Shown one piece after another: positions 42,765 through 50,906 of a stretch of DNA of 64,000 bases. Source of the stretch: Thermococcus sp. 2319x1 (GTDB lineage: Archaea > Methanobacteriota_B > Thermococci > Thermococcales > Thermococcaceae); NCBI RefSeq assembly GCF_001484685.1, contig NZ_CP012200.1, positions 304,321 to 368,320 of the forward strand. Direction: 5' to 3'. A program made the translations under genes and the position numbers. The notes under the pieces are model-generated. The model did no database searches. It was given only the letters and a program-made list of their open reading frames with translations, and was not told the origin of the DNA. Position 1 is the stretch's first letter, and each line of letters begins with the position of its first letter.

Positions 42765-45362
42765 ATGAAGAGGAGTGTGTCTCTGTGGATTGTTTTTTTG
42801 ATGGTTCTCAGCTTAGTGCCAGCAGCAGAATTTGCCAGTGCCCTCTACGGGACAAAAGTTATCGATGGAAATCTAGGTGATTGGGGAACCTTGGACCTTA
42901 TTGGGCAAGCAAAGGATAACGGTCTGGCAGGAGCAAATCTAGATAAATTGTATGTTGCGTGGGATGACCAATACCTCTATATTGCCGTAAAAACCAATAA
43001 CACCCAAAGCTGGAGCATAGCTTATGGAATTGGGATAGACGTTGATCCGGGAAGCGGGAATGGGTATACTGGGGACTCTTCCCCCAATGACGCTTGGGGA
43101 AGGCGCATAGGATTCGGAAACGGCTATGCGATTGATTACGAGATATACTTCTGGTGGGACTGGGGCAACGGCATGAGTGCTAACAACTTTATCACATGGA
43201 CTGGCGGTGGATGGGACTACAAGAGTCTTGCGGACGTCGGCGCGAACTTTGCTTACACGGGCGATACCTCAACTGGCCTTCAAGTTCTCGAAATCAAGAT
43301 TCCCTGGAGTGCACTCGGCGGAAAGCCAAACAAGCTCGCTCTTATAACTTGGGCTGCAGGCGGGGGTGAAAGCTCTGCCGTAAGCTCCGTTCCGTGGGAT
43401 GCAACATTGGAAAGCCTGGATTCTCCGTTTGCTTCTTGGTATAGTGGGGATGAATGGGGGGATAGTGATTACTTCACAGAGTTGGCGGAAGTACAAATAG
43501 CTCCAAAAACTATTGATGGGGACTTGGGTGATTGGGCAAGCTATGAATTAGTAGGTGTTAGCACATTAAAGGGCCCGGATGGTGCAGATCTTGACAAACT
43601 TTACGTCTCATACGATGACCAATATTTATACCTCGCTTTGACAACAAACAACACAGCGAACTGGGGAATAGTGTATGGCTTTGGAATAGACGTTAAGGAC
43701 GGCGGATACAGTGGAGACACCGATGCCTGGGGAAGGAAGATAGGTTTCATAGGTAGAGGTGTTGATTATGAGATTTACTTCTGGATGGACACAGGAAATG
43801 CTAAGATCGGTGGAGGAAACTTTATTACATGGAATGGACAGGGATGGGACTTTCAGGATGTTGGAACAGTTGTAACATATGATGCCCAAGTTGATCCAAA
43901 TTTGGGTCTTCAAGTTCTTGAAATGGCGATCCCATGGGAGGCCATAGGGGGAAGAGTCTCACAGGTCGCAATAATAGCATGGGTTGCGGGTGGTTTTGGA
44001 GGAGATTCGGCGGTTGATACAGTTCCTTTGGATCCCGAAGTTGATGGAAGTGACTGGACAGACCAGGATTACCTCTCAAGCTTTGCCATCATTGATATTC
44101 CAATTCCAAAACCGGAGCTCACAGTTAGCCTCTCCTCCAACGTGCTTGATGTTGAGCAGTGGCAACCTGCCAACATAACGATCAAAGTCAAGAACATAGG
44201 GGAAGTTGATGCCCAGAATGTGACTGTCCACCTTTACGATGGAAATGACCTATTAAAGAGCTGGGTAGTTAACCTGTCAGCTCATGCCGAGGTTAATCTC
44301 ACCTACCTCTACTCTTACTCGGAAGCCTGGGGAGTTCACACCTTAAGGGCCGTTGTTGATCCAAATAACGAGATAGATGAGGCCAACGAGGACAACAACG
44401 TTGCAACCCTTGATATCATTGTTGGACAGATTGCAGAAAGGCAGAACAGATTGGTAAGATTCGGCATGTACGTATGGCCGAGGCTTTATCCTGCAAAATA
44501 CGAAGAGACGAAAGAAATGGTGGAGAATCTCCTCTCCATGGGCTTACCTTCAAAATACGAGGACATCATAAAGGGATTTGAGCTGAGGCTTAATGAAAGC
44601 TTAGAACTCTTCAATGAAGGTAAATCCCTCATTTATGAGCCCCACTACGAGTTGAGAGGGGCAATGAAAATGTTCTCAGCGTACTCACGCCTTCTAAGAT
44701 TGCAGAGGGAGATAAAAGACTTTTTGGAAAGCTTGGGGTTCAAGAAGAAGATTGACGGGTCATTGAGCGATTGGGATGAAACTTCGCTGGTTGCTCAAAA
44801 TAAAGCGGGGGCCGGAGCTGGGGCTTACTTAGATGCCCTCTATGTGGATTACGATGACGAATACATCTATATAGCCCTAAGCACCAAGAATACGGAATCA
44901 TGGAGAATTGCCTATGGATTTGCATTTGACTACAAAGATGGTGGATACACCGGAGATACCGATGCCTGGGGAAGGAAAATCGGATTTGCCAGAGGCGTTG
45001 ATGCGGAAATTTACCTCTACTGGAATGGACCGTTCTTTGGCGAACCTGGAACAAACACAATAACAAGTGCGGAATTTGCAATATGGAGTGGAACTGGGTG
45101 GAACTATCTGCCTCTCTTCAAGAACGCATCGGTTAAATACACTGGTGGCGAAAAAGGATTGCAAACCCTTGAGATAGCTATTCCATGGGAGCTCTTTGGA
45201 GAAAAACCCGAAAAGATTTATATTGTTGCCTGGATTACTGGAGCCAACGCAGGGGATTCAGCAGTTACGACAATCCCAGACGATCCAAGTGTACACGACA
45301 GTGACAACGAGTGGGGCGATGCAGACGTTATAAGCACCTTTGCGGAAGTTTACATTGAGTGA
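42765..45362 (+). CDS. Secreted three-module protein, probable carbohydrate-binding (CBM9/DOMON-like) with CARDB domain
   Basis: An 865-residue exported protein with a signal peptide (MKRSVSLWIVFLMVLSLVPA). Three homologous modules begin with IDGNLGDW (33), IDGDLGDW (about 248) and IDGSLSDW (about 663). Each repeats a block like GYTGDTDAWGRKIGF and an end like LQTLEIAIPWELFG. Modules 1 and 2 are followed by a CARDB-like domain (about 448-555, VEQWQPANITIKVKNIGEV) and a helical stretch (565-655). The IDGxLxDW start is seen in CBM9 and DOMON-like sandwiches. No catalytic domain or C-terminal anchor is visible. Its operators tie it to alpha-glucan use with jgtA. Confidence 0.8.
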   Translation: MKRSVSLWIVFLMVLSLVPAAEFASALYGTKVIDGNLGDWGTLDLIGQAKDNGLAGANLDKLYVAWDDQYLYIAVKTNNTQSWSIAYGIGIDVDPGSGNGYTGDSSPNDAWGRRIGFGNGYAIDYEIYFWWDWGNGMSANNFITWTGGGWDYKSLADVGANFAYTGDTSTGLQVLEIKIPWSALGGKPNKLALITWAAGGGESSAVSSVPWDATLESLDSPFASWYSGDEWGDSDYFTELAEVQIAPKTIDGDLGDWASYELVGVSTLKGPDGADLDKLYVSYDDQYLYLALTTNNTANWGIVYGFGIDVKDGGYSGDTDAWGRKIGFIGRGVDYEIYFWMDTGNAKIGGGNFITWNGQGWDFQDVGTVVTYDAQVDPNLGLQVLEMAIPWEAIGGRVSQVAIIAWVAGGFGGDSAVDTVPLDPEVDGSDWTDQDYLSSFAIIDIPIPKPELTVSLSSNVLDVEQWQPANITIKVKNIGEVDAQNVTVHLYDGNDLLKSWVVNLSAHAEVNLTYLYSYSEAWGVHTLRAVVDPNNEIDEANEDNNVATLDIIVGQIAERQNRLVRFGMYVWPRLYPAKYEETKEMVENLLSMGLPSKYEDIIKGFELRLNESLELFNEGKSLIYEPHYELRGAMKMFSAYSRLLRLQREIKDFLESLGFKKKIDGSLSDWDETSLVAQNKAGAGAGAYLDALYVDYDDEYIYIALSTKNTESWRIAYGFAFDYKDGGYTGDTDAWGRKIGFARGVDAEIYLYWNGPFFGEPGTNTITSAEFAIWSGTGWNYLPLFKNASVKYTGGEKGLQTLEIAIPWELFGEKPEKIYIVAWITGANAGDSAVTTIPDDPSVHDSDNEWGDADVISTFAEVYIE

Positions 45363-45385
45363 TGCCTCTTTTTACTCTTTTTTAT
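45363..45385 (+). terminator. T-rich terminator between convergent genes
   Basis: CTCTTTTTACTCTTTTTTATC follows the stop of the secreted protein gene: two T runs of five and six. It separates it from the convergent kinase-like gene. Confidence 0.5.
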
Positions 45386-46006
45386 CTACAAGACGGCCTT
45401 TCTGAACAAGTATATTGCAAACGCCACGGCAAGCTGGTTTGAAAAGTTGTCATCTGGGGGCAACTCATAAAATTCTGCCAGCATTCCCGCTAATGCTCCC
45501 ACAAAAGCATGGGGAAGGTCTACTAAAAGAAAGAGTATTAAAAAAGCACTTAAAAAATACGCTAAGCTCCCTTCTACGCTTTTTCCGTTTTTAAACCTGT
45601 GCTTTCCGAAGGGTTTGCCCACTATCGCTGCAATGGCATCTCCAAGGGTTGCAACAGTTATGGCGCCTATGGCTATCTCCTTGGGGAAAAAGCAGACTAT
45701 TATTAACGCTGCAGCTGTGAAGTATATGTGTGCTCCAATTGAGTGTCTCTCATGTTCTCTGGAAATTGCGTCCAGTTCTCGCTCTACGAGAGCTATCACT
45801 TCATTCCCCACATAAATCCCGAGCTTCTTTTTTACTTTGTCCCTCAGTTCCTCGACTATCCTAAAAGGCTCCAAAATTAGAAAGATTATTAATGCAAATG
45901 CAACAAATCCTGTTGCTGCTTTTTGCCCAAATATCAAATATATCAAGGGGACGGTAAGCCCAGTGAGATGCAGTGCTTTTCTCTTAAGTTCGCTTTTTAT
46001 GCTCAT
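45386..46006 (-). CDS. Polyprenol/dolichol kinase-like membrane protein (SEC59/DGK group)
   Basis: A 206-residue protein with about six helices. KRKALHLTGLTVPLIYLIFG and the late ITVATLGDAIAAIVGKPFG followed by GKSVEGSLAYF are hallmarks of the dolichol kinase / CTP-dependent lipid kinase group. A role in recycling lipid carriers for AglB-type glycosylation or in lipid synthesis is plausible but not shown. GGAGGTGAT precedes ATG 46006, inside the end of the HAD gene, so the two are translationally linked (23-base overlap). Confidence 0.8.
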   Translation of the reverse strand: MSIKSELKRKALHLTGLTVPLIYLIFGQKAATGFVAFALIIFLILEPFRIVEELRDKVKKKLGIYVGNEVIALVERELDAISREHERHSIGAHIYFTAAALIIVCFFPKEIAIGAITVATLGDAIAAIVGKPFGKHRFKNGKSVEGSLAYFLSAFLILFLLVDLPHAFVGALAGMLAEFYELPPDDNFSNQLAVAFAIYLFRKAVL

Positions 46007-46676
46007 TCCTTATCACCTCCAGTGCCTCTCTGAGGTCCTTGACTATATAGTCGGCATGCTTTGGCAAGAGAGACTTGAAGTACCCTCTTCTCACGAGGAT
46101 TGTCGTTGCGCCTATCTCTTTTCCTCCCCTCATGTCCGTATCGTCCCTGTCCCCCACCACATAAATCTCGTTTTCCTTTGGGAACAGTCTCTTTGCGAGT
46201 ATAAAATTGTACGGCTCAAGCTTGCTATGTCCGGTTTCTCCGCTTATTATAAGATGATCAAAGTAGTGCTTCAGGTTGAGGTATTCGAGTTTTTTCCTTT
46301 GCCACTCAGAGGAGGAATCCGTCACAAGTATAACCTTTGCCCCCATGTCCTTTAACCCCTTTAAGAACTCAACGGCATCTGGATAAAGCTTTAAATTTGA
46401 GAAAAATGTTCTATCGACCAGTTCAAACATCTCTTTCAAGTCCTCTTCCGGTATTTTCTGGTAGATTCTCTCCATAAAGTTCTCAACGAGTTCATCTAAA
46501 TCAAGTAGATGCAGCTCTCTTGACTGCTCCAGCTCTTTGTATCTCTGGGTAAGGATGTAGAGGAGCGCCTTAAACTTTCTCTTTCTGATTAAATGGGGTA
46601 AAAGCCGAAGAACGCTCCATCTTGCTGCTTCCCATGTGTTGCAGAGGGTATCATCTAGGTCAACAATCACAAGCAT
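45984..46676 (-). CDS. HAD superfamily hydrolase
   Basis: A 230-residue HAD phosphatase. Motif I VIVDLDDTLCNTW, motif II VILVTDSSS, motif III Lys in GETGHSKLEPYNFIL, and motif IV YVVGDRDDTDMRGG are all present, with a large helical cap between 15 and 100. Substrate unknown. It precedes the lipid-kinase-like gene with a 23-base overlap. GAGAGGTGTTCC lies before ATG 46676. Confidence 0.85.
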   Translation of the reverse strand: MLVIVDLDDTLCNTWEAARWSVLRLLPHLIRKRKFKALLYILTQRYKELEQSRELHLLDLDELVENFMERIYQKIPEEDLKEMFELVDRTFFSNLKLYPDAVEFLKGLKDMGAKVILVTDSSSEWQRKKLEYLNLKHYFDHLIISGETGHSKLEPYNFILAKRLFPKENEIYVVGDRDDTDMRGGKEIGATTILVRRGYFKSLLPKHADYIVKDLREALEVIRNEHKKRT

Positions 46677-46748
46677 GGAACACCTCTCCTTATATAGCTT
46701 TAGCGTTAAAGCTTAAAAACTCTAAGCGTAGTTTTTCCATGAGGGGCC

Positions 46749-46994
46749 ATGAAGGGAGAGTTACTTGTGCTAACGGGGATGGGGTTGATATTCATAGGCT
46801 TCATGCTGATTTTCATAGGAACTTTAATGGCGGCATCTGCCGAAGAGGCCGACGTTGAGGGCGGGGGAGTGATAATGATTGGCCCCATCCCGATAGTCTT
46901 TGGAACGAGCAGAGGAGCCACTCTGGCAATGGTACTCGCAATCTTTCTAATGCTCCTGTGGATAATAGGGGCTTTGCTGAGCAGGAGGGTATGA
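46749..46994 (+). CDS. Small membrane protein, TIGR00304/DUF131 family
   Basis: An 81-residue protein with two hydrophobic helices, VLTGMGLIFIGFMLIFIGTL and AMVLAIFLMLLWIIGALL, joined by VIMIGPIPIVFGTSRGAT. That loop is the hallmark of this archaeal family of unknown function. It ends one base before the antiporter gene, so the two are probably cotranscribed and may act together. Confidence 0.8.
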   Translation: MKGELLVLTGMGLIFIGFMLIFIGTLMAASAEEADVEGGGVIMIGPIPIVFGTSRGATLAMVLAIFLMLLWIIGALLSRRV

Positions 46995-46995
46995 A

Positions 46996-48174
46996 GTGGA
47001 GTACATCCTTGACCTTTCCATTCTTCTGGTCTTTGCAAAAACCTTAGAGTGGCTTTTCGAAAAGAAGGAAATTCACCCTATAATTGCCCACATACTTACC
47101 GGGATGGTACTTGGGCCGTTTCTTCTCAACGTTGTCTCTCCTTCCGAGCCTTTAAAAGTTCTATCCGAGTTTGGCCTTCTGATGATGATGCTCTACATGG
47201 GTCTCACGAGCAACTTTTCGTCAATTGCCTCCAACAAAGCAAAAGCAATTTCGGTAGCTGGTTTAGGTGTTGCGTTTTCATCCCTTTTTGGCTTTTTAAC
47301 TGTTTACTTCTTTGGAAAGGGCTTAGCCGCTGCTATCTTTGTGGGAGTGGCCTTGGGGAATACCGCAATTGAGGTGACAAGCGGGGTATTGCTGAAATCG
47401 AGGGTTAGGAAGGAAATCTCATCAATATTGATGGGAGCTGCCTTTGCCGATGATATAATGGCAGTTTATTTAATCGGGATAATCACAGCAATGACAAAAG
47501 GCGAGCTTGCACTCTTTCCCCTTGTTATCTTGACGATTAAAATAGCCATATTCATAACGGCGGTTCTCTTGCTTTCAGAATATATTTTTAAGCGTTCTAC
47601 AAGGTTTTACAGCATACTGAGAAACCTGAACATCTTCTTCACCTTCACAATAATTCTTACGTTTCTCTTGGCAATAGTGGCGGAAAGAGTTGGCTTGCAC
47701 CAGATAATCGGAGCTTATCTTGCAGGTTTAACAATAAGCAGACTCAGGGAAAGAAGGGATCCGCTTGTACTAAGCAAGATAAAGCTTAACGAACTCATTG
47801 GAGACCTTCAGGTGGTTCTTACAGAGTTCTTCATACCCCTGTTCTTCATTTACGTGGGGTTAATGTTTAATCCATCCCTCAGTGAGCTCAGCATTGCTCT
47901 GATAGTTCTTCTTTACCTGGCTGCGGTTTTGGGGAAGCTCCTTGGCTGTGGATTAGGAACGAAGGCGTTTGGATTTGACTGGCGGTCAGCGATTCTTGTG
48001 GGCATAGGAATGGGTGGAAGAGGCAGCTTGGAGCTTGCCATATTGAAGTTCGGGATTGAAGAAGGACTAATAGACCAGAACCTCTTTGCCACTGTTGTCA
48101 TAGTCTCGATGCTAACAGCCATAACCACTCCCCAGTTCTTCAGGCTTTATTTGTCCCGCATAAGAGGAGAGTGA
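46996..48174 (+). CDS. Cation:proton antiporter, CPA2 family (second paralog)
   Basis: A 392-residue exchanger with about twelve helices. The Asp pair lies in MGAAFADDIMAVYLIG (about residues 150-156), and GLHQIIGAYLAGLTIS and VGIGMGGRGSLELAI are characteristic. The sequence is only distantly similar to the antiporter at 36287, so it is not the source of the decayed copy there. The start is GTG 46996, after GAGGGTATGAA. It follows the small membrane protein gene by one base. Confidence 0.87.
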   Translation: MEYILDLSILLVFAKTLEWLFEKKEIHPIIAHILTGMVLGPFLLNVVSPSEPLKVLSEFGLLMMMLYMGLTSNFSSIASNKAKAISVAGLGVAFSSLFGFLTVYFFGKGLAAAIFVGVALGNTAIEVTSGVLLKSRVRKEISSILMGAAFADDIMAVYLIGIITAMTKGELALFPLVILTIKIAIFITAVLLLSEYIFKRSTRFYSILRNLNIFFTFTIILTFLLAIVAERVGLHQIIGAYLAGLTISRLRERRDPLVLSKIKLNELIGDLQVVLTEFFIPLFFIYVGLMFNPSLSELSIALIVLLYLAAVLGKLLGCGLGTKAFGFDWRSAILVGIGMGGRGSLELAILKFGIEEGLIDQNLFATVVIVSMLTAITTPQFFRLYLSRIRGE

Positions 48175-48218
48175 CAAAAGCTTAAATGCCATGCCGATAA
48201 GTCTAGGCTGGTGAGAGC

Positions 48219-49376
48219 ATGATTCCAAAGGAAGGAATTAGCGAGGAAGAAGTGTTCGCTGAACTTGAAAAAAGGCTTAAAGTAGACTTGACTTTTAATT
48301 CAGGTAAGATTTTGGGATCAATGTGCACTTACCCTCATCCACTTGCCCAAAAGATAATTCAAAAATACATAGACAGAAACTTAGGAGATCCTGGACTGCA
48401 CAAAGGGAGCAAGGAAATTGAGGAAGAAGCCGTTCAGATGCTTGGAGAACTTTTGCACCTGAAGAGAGCCTATGGTAACATAGTAAGCGGCGGCACCGAG
48501 GCGAATATCCTGGCGGTTAGGGCCTTTCGCAATATATCAGATGTCGAGAACCCCGAATTAATTCTCCCAAAAAGCGCCCACTTCTCTTTTCTAAAGGCAA
48601 GCGATCTGCTGGGGGTAAAACTGGTCTGGGCTGAACTCAATGAGGACTATTCTGTTAATGTGAAAGACGTTGAGAGCAAGATAACCGACAATACCATTGG
48701 GATAGTTGGAATTGCCGGTACAACCGGGTTAGGTGTTGTGGATGACATTCCCGCTCTTTCAGATATTGCCGTAGATTACGGGATTCCCCTTCATGTTGAC
48801 GCAGCCTTTGGTGGGTTTGTGATACCCTTTGCAAAAGCTCTGGGTTATGAGTTACCAGATTTCGATTTCAAGCTCAAAGGTGTGCAGAGCGTTACCATAG
48901 ATCCACATAAAATGGGAATGGCTCCAATTCCAGCCGGTGGGATAGTTTTTAGGAGGAAAAAGTACATGGATGCCATAAACGTTCTGGCGCCATACTTGGC
49001 TGGTGGGAAGGTATTCCAGGCCACGATAACGGGCACCAGACCGGGTGCGAATGCAATAGCCGTTTGGGCTCTCTTAAAGCATCTGGGCTTTGAAGGGTAT
49101 AAGAGAGTCGTCAAGGAAGCCATGGAAAATGCACGCTGGTTTGCAGAGCAGATAAAAAGCCTAAGGGGGGTGTACCTGATAAGGGAGCCAATGCTGAACA
49201 TAGTCTCCTTCGGCTCCAAGAAGCTTGGGAAAATTGAAGCGGAGCTTAAGGCGAGGGGCTGGGGAATAAGTGCCCATAGAGGATACATAAGAATCGTTAT
49301 GATGCCCCATGTAAAGAGAGAGCACCTTGAGGAGTTTCTAAAGGATCTGAGGGAAATTCTGAGAAGGGTTCTTTAG
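48219..49376 (+). CDS. mfnA: PLP-dependent L-aspartate/L-tyrosine decarboxylase
   Basis: A 385-residue group II decarboxylase of the MfnA family. In methanogens it makes tyramine for methanofuran; in Thermococcus the ortholog is reported to make beta-alanine from aspartate for coenzyme A, which fits an organism without methanofuran. Seen are VSGGTEANILAVRAF, the cofactor-binding LHVDAAFGGFVIP, and the PLP lysine in TIDPHKMGMAPIPAGG. GGTGAGAGC precedes ATG 48219, with a TATA-like CTTAAATG near 48180. The end is followed by T-rich sequence. Confidence 0.9.
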   Translation: MIPKEGISEEEVFAELEKRLKVDLTFNSGKILGSMCTYPHPLAQKIIQKYIDRNLGDPGLHKGSKEIEEEAVQMLGELLHLKRAYGNIVSGGTEANILAVRAFRNISDVENPELILPKSAHFSFLKASDLLGVKLVWAELNEDYSVNVKDVESKITDNTIGIVGIAGTTGLGVVDDIPALSDIAVDYGIPLHVDAAFGGFVIPFAKALGYELPDFDFKLKGVQSVTIDPHKMGMAPIPAGGIVFRRKKYMDAINVLAPYLAGGKVFQATITGTRPGANAIAVWALLKHLGFEGYKRVVKEAMENARWFAEQIKSLRGVYLIREPMLNIVSFGSKKLGKIEAELKARGWGISAHRGYIRIVMMPHVKREHLEEFLKDLREILRRVL

Positions 49377-49405
49377 TTTTTGTTATTTTTCAAAAAATTA
49401 AAAAG
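49377..49405 (+). terminator. T-rich terminator after mfnA
   Basis: TTTTTGTTATTTTTC directly follows the mfnA stop, and the opposite strand has matching T runs (from AAAAAATTAAAAAG) that could end the convergent small gene. Confidence 0.45.
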
Positions 49406-49407
49406 TC

Positions 49408-49572
49408 TCAAATCCAGCACTGGTGCTCGGGTTTAGTTGTGCTATAAAACCTCACAAACTCTCCATGTTCTTTTATCTCGTAAAAGCCTTCTGGCAAGTC
49501 TTGAAGCAGCTCCTCCAAATTTTCACCCGTCCTAATAATTTCGCCAGTAGACAAGTTTATAAGCTCGTACAT
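49408..49572 (-). CDS. Small protein of 54 residues next to the CRISPR array
   Basis: A short ORF below the usual size cut. It starts MYELINLSTGEIIRTGENLE and ends STTKPEHQCWI. GAGGTAGTCAAA precedes the ATG and a TATA-like TTTATATTC lies about 35-45 bases upstream. The beta-turn pattern and acidic helix LEELLQDLPEGFYEI look like a real folded protein. No family recognised. It is transcribed toward mfnA and away from the CRISPR array, 137 bases off; a link to CRISPR is not implied. Confidence 0.6.
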   Translation of the reverse strand: MYELINLSTGEIIRTGENLEELLQDLPEGFYEIKEHGEFVRFYSTTKPEHQCWI

Positions 49573-49709
49573 TTTGACTACCTCAATTACGAAAATTCAT
49601 CGATAGAATATAAATTTTACGGAATATTTTCCGTCTATATTGGGCATTAACAAGAAATTTTTTCCAATCTATGTGACAAACATTTAAGACACAGAGCAGG
49701 AGATTGCAG

Positions 49710-50433
49710 CAGAAGAGCTTTTTGAAGTCTTATTGGAACTAAACCATTTGGCAAATTCTTTAGAGTTATATCAGTAGACTTTCAATTCTTTTGAAGTCTT
49801 ATTGGAACTTTTTCTATGTTGATGTTTTCTAACTGTATTATGCCCCCAAGTACCTTTCAATTCTTTTGAAGTCTTATTGGAACCGAGAAGACGGAAGTCA
49901 AGGTCATCAAGAGAGAGACACTTTCAATTCTTTTGAAGTCTTATTGGAACAGGGAATCCGGTGGCTTCTCGAAGGAAATCCTGCTCGACTTTCAATTCTT
50001 TTGAAGTCTTATTGGAACTCTGGACACGCTGAAATCAAAGTCCTCTACAACAAGAGCTTTCAATTCTTTTGAAGTCTTATTGGAACTACAAGGAGGTCGA
50101 TGGAGTGCGGTATTACTATGCAGACATCTTTCAATTCTTTTGAAGTCTTATTGGAACGGACAATATAGAAGAGCTCCTCAGTAGACTCGAAGAGGAAGCT
50201 TTCAATTCTTTTGAAGTCTTATTGGAACCTTGCTTTAATCTTGTCTCTGTCGAAAATCCCCCACTTTCAATTCTTTTGAAGTCTTATTGGAACAATTATT
50301 GCCAGAACACCTTCCTTCTTCCGACCGACCTTTCAATTCTTTTGAAGTCTTATTGGAACGACCTACGATGACGTCATAAGGCGATTGATATACGCATACA
50401 AAACTTTCAATTCTTTTGAAGTCTTATTGGAAC
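49710..50433 (-). CRISPR. CRISPR array: 11 repeats of 30 bases, 10 spacers
   Basis: The repeat on the plus strand begins CTTTCAATTC and ends TCTTATTGGAAC. Read on the minus strand it begins GTTCCAATAAGAC and ends ATTGAAAG, the Pyrococcus/Thermococcus type whose last eight bases form the crRNA 5' tag. Repeats start at 49710, 49779, 49854, 49921, 49989, 50057, 50128, 50199, 50264, 50330 and 50404. The one at 49710 is degenerate in its first ten or so bases and marks the leader-distal end. Spacers are 39, 45, 37, 38, 38, 41, 41, 35, 36 and 44 bases. Transcription runs right to left. No cas gene is in the window, so the effector must be elsewhere. Confidence 0.98.
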
Positions 50434-50906
50434 AGGGGTGAATTTTCCTTGAAATCCTTTACAAAGTAATTAGATGGCTTGAATCTTATAAGCTTTTCGT
50501 CAAAGGGTCAATAAAACTCCCTTCAAAAAGCTCGAATTCGGGCCCTCAGAAAAGACTCCAAAACACTCACTCGCCTGAACTTACTCTTTTTCTCCCATGT
50601 TCAATCTTGTTCACGAGACTTCCAGAGACAGAACGAAGGCTAAAATTAAAAATAGGCTAATAAAAACACTTTAAACTAAAAATGGTCGAATTTCCGCGAG
50701 GAGAGAACGTTAAAGAATTCCTGAGAAGCCTTCGCTCAAAAACCCGAAAAAATTTCGTTACAAAAACCCAAAAACTTGTGACTCTTTGTCCGATAATAAC
50801 CTTCAGTTACTAAAAACATCCAGAGCAACCTTGGAGGCTAAAAATCAAAAACAGCCCAACAGAAGAAAGAAAACCCGAAAAAGAAAAAGCTAAACGTGAT
50901 ACGGAA
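50434..50906 (-). promoter_or_regulatory. CRISPR leader region
   Basis: These 473 bases hold no plausible gene. They adjoin the repeat end opposite the degenerate repeat, are AT-rich and A-rich on the plus strand, and match the size of Thermococcales leaders. CTTATAAG at 50485-50492 (palindromic) lies about 50 bases from the first repeat and could be the TATA box, placing transcription near 50460. The far end abuts the stop of thiDN. Confidence 0.7.

Noticed and set aside
49866-50072. Open frame of 68 codons within the CRISPR array
   Set aside because: It is made of repeats and spacers; the recurring KSYWN is the translated repeat.
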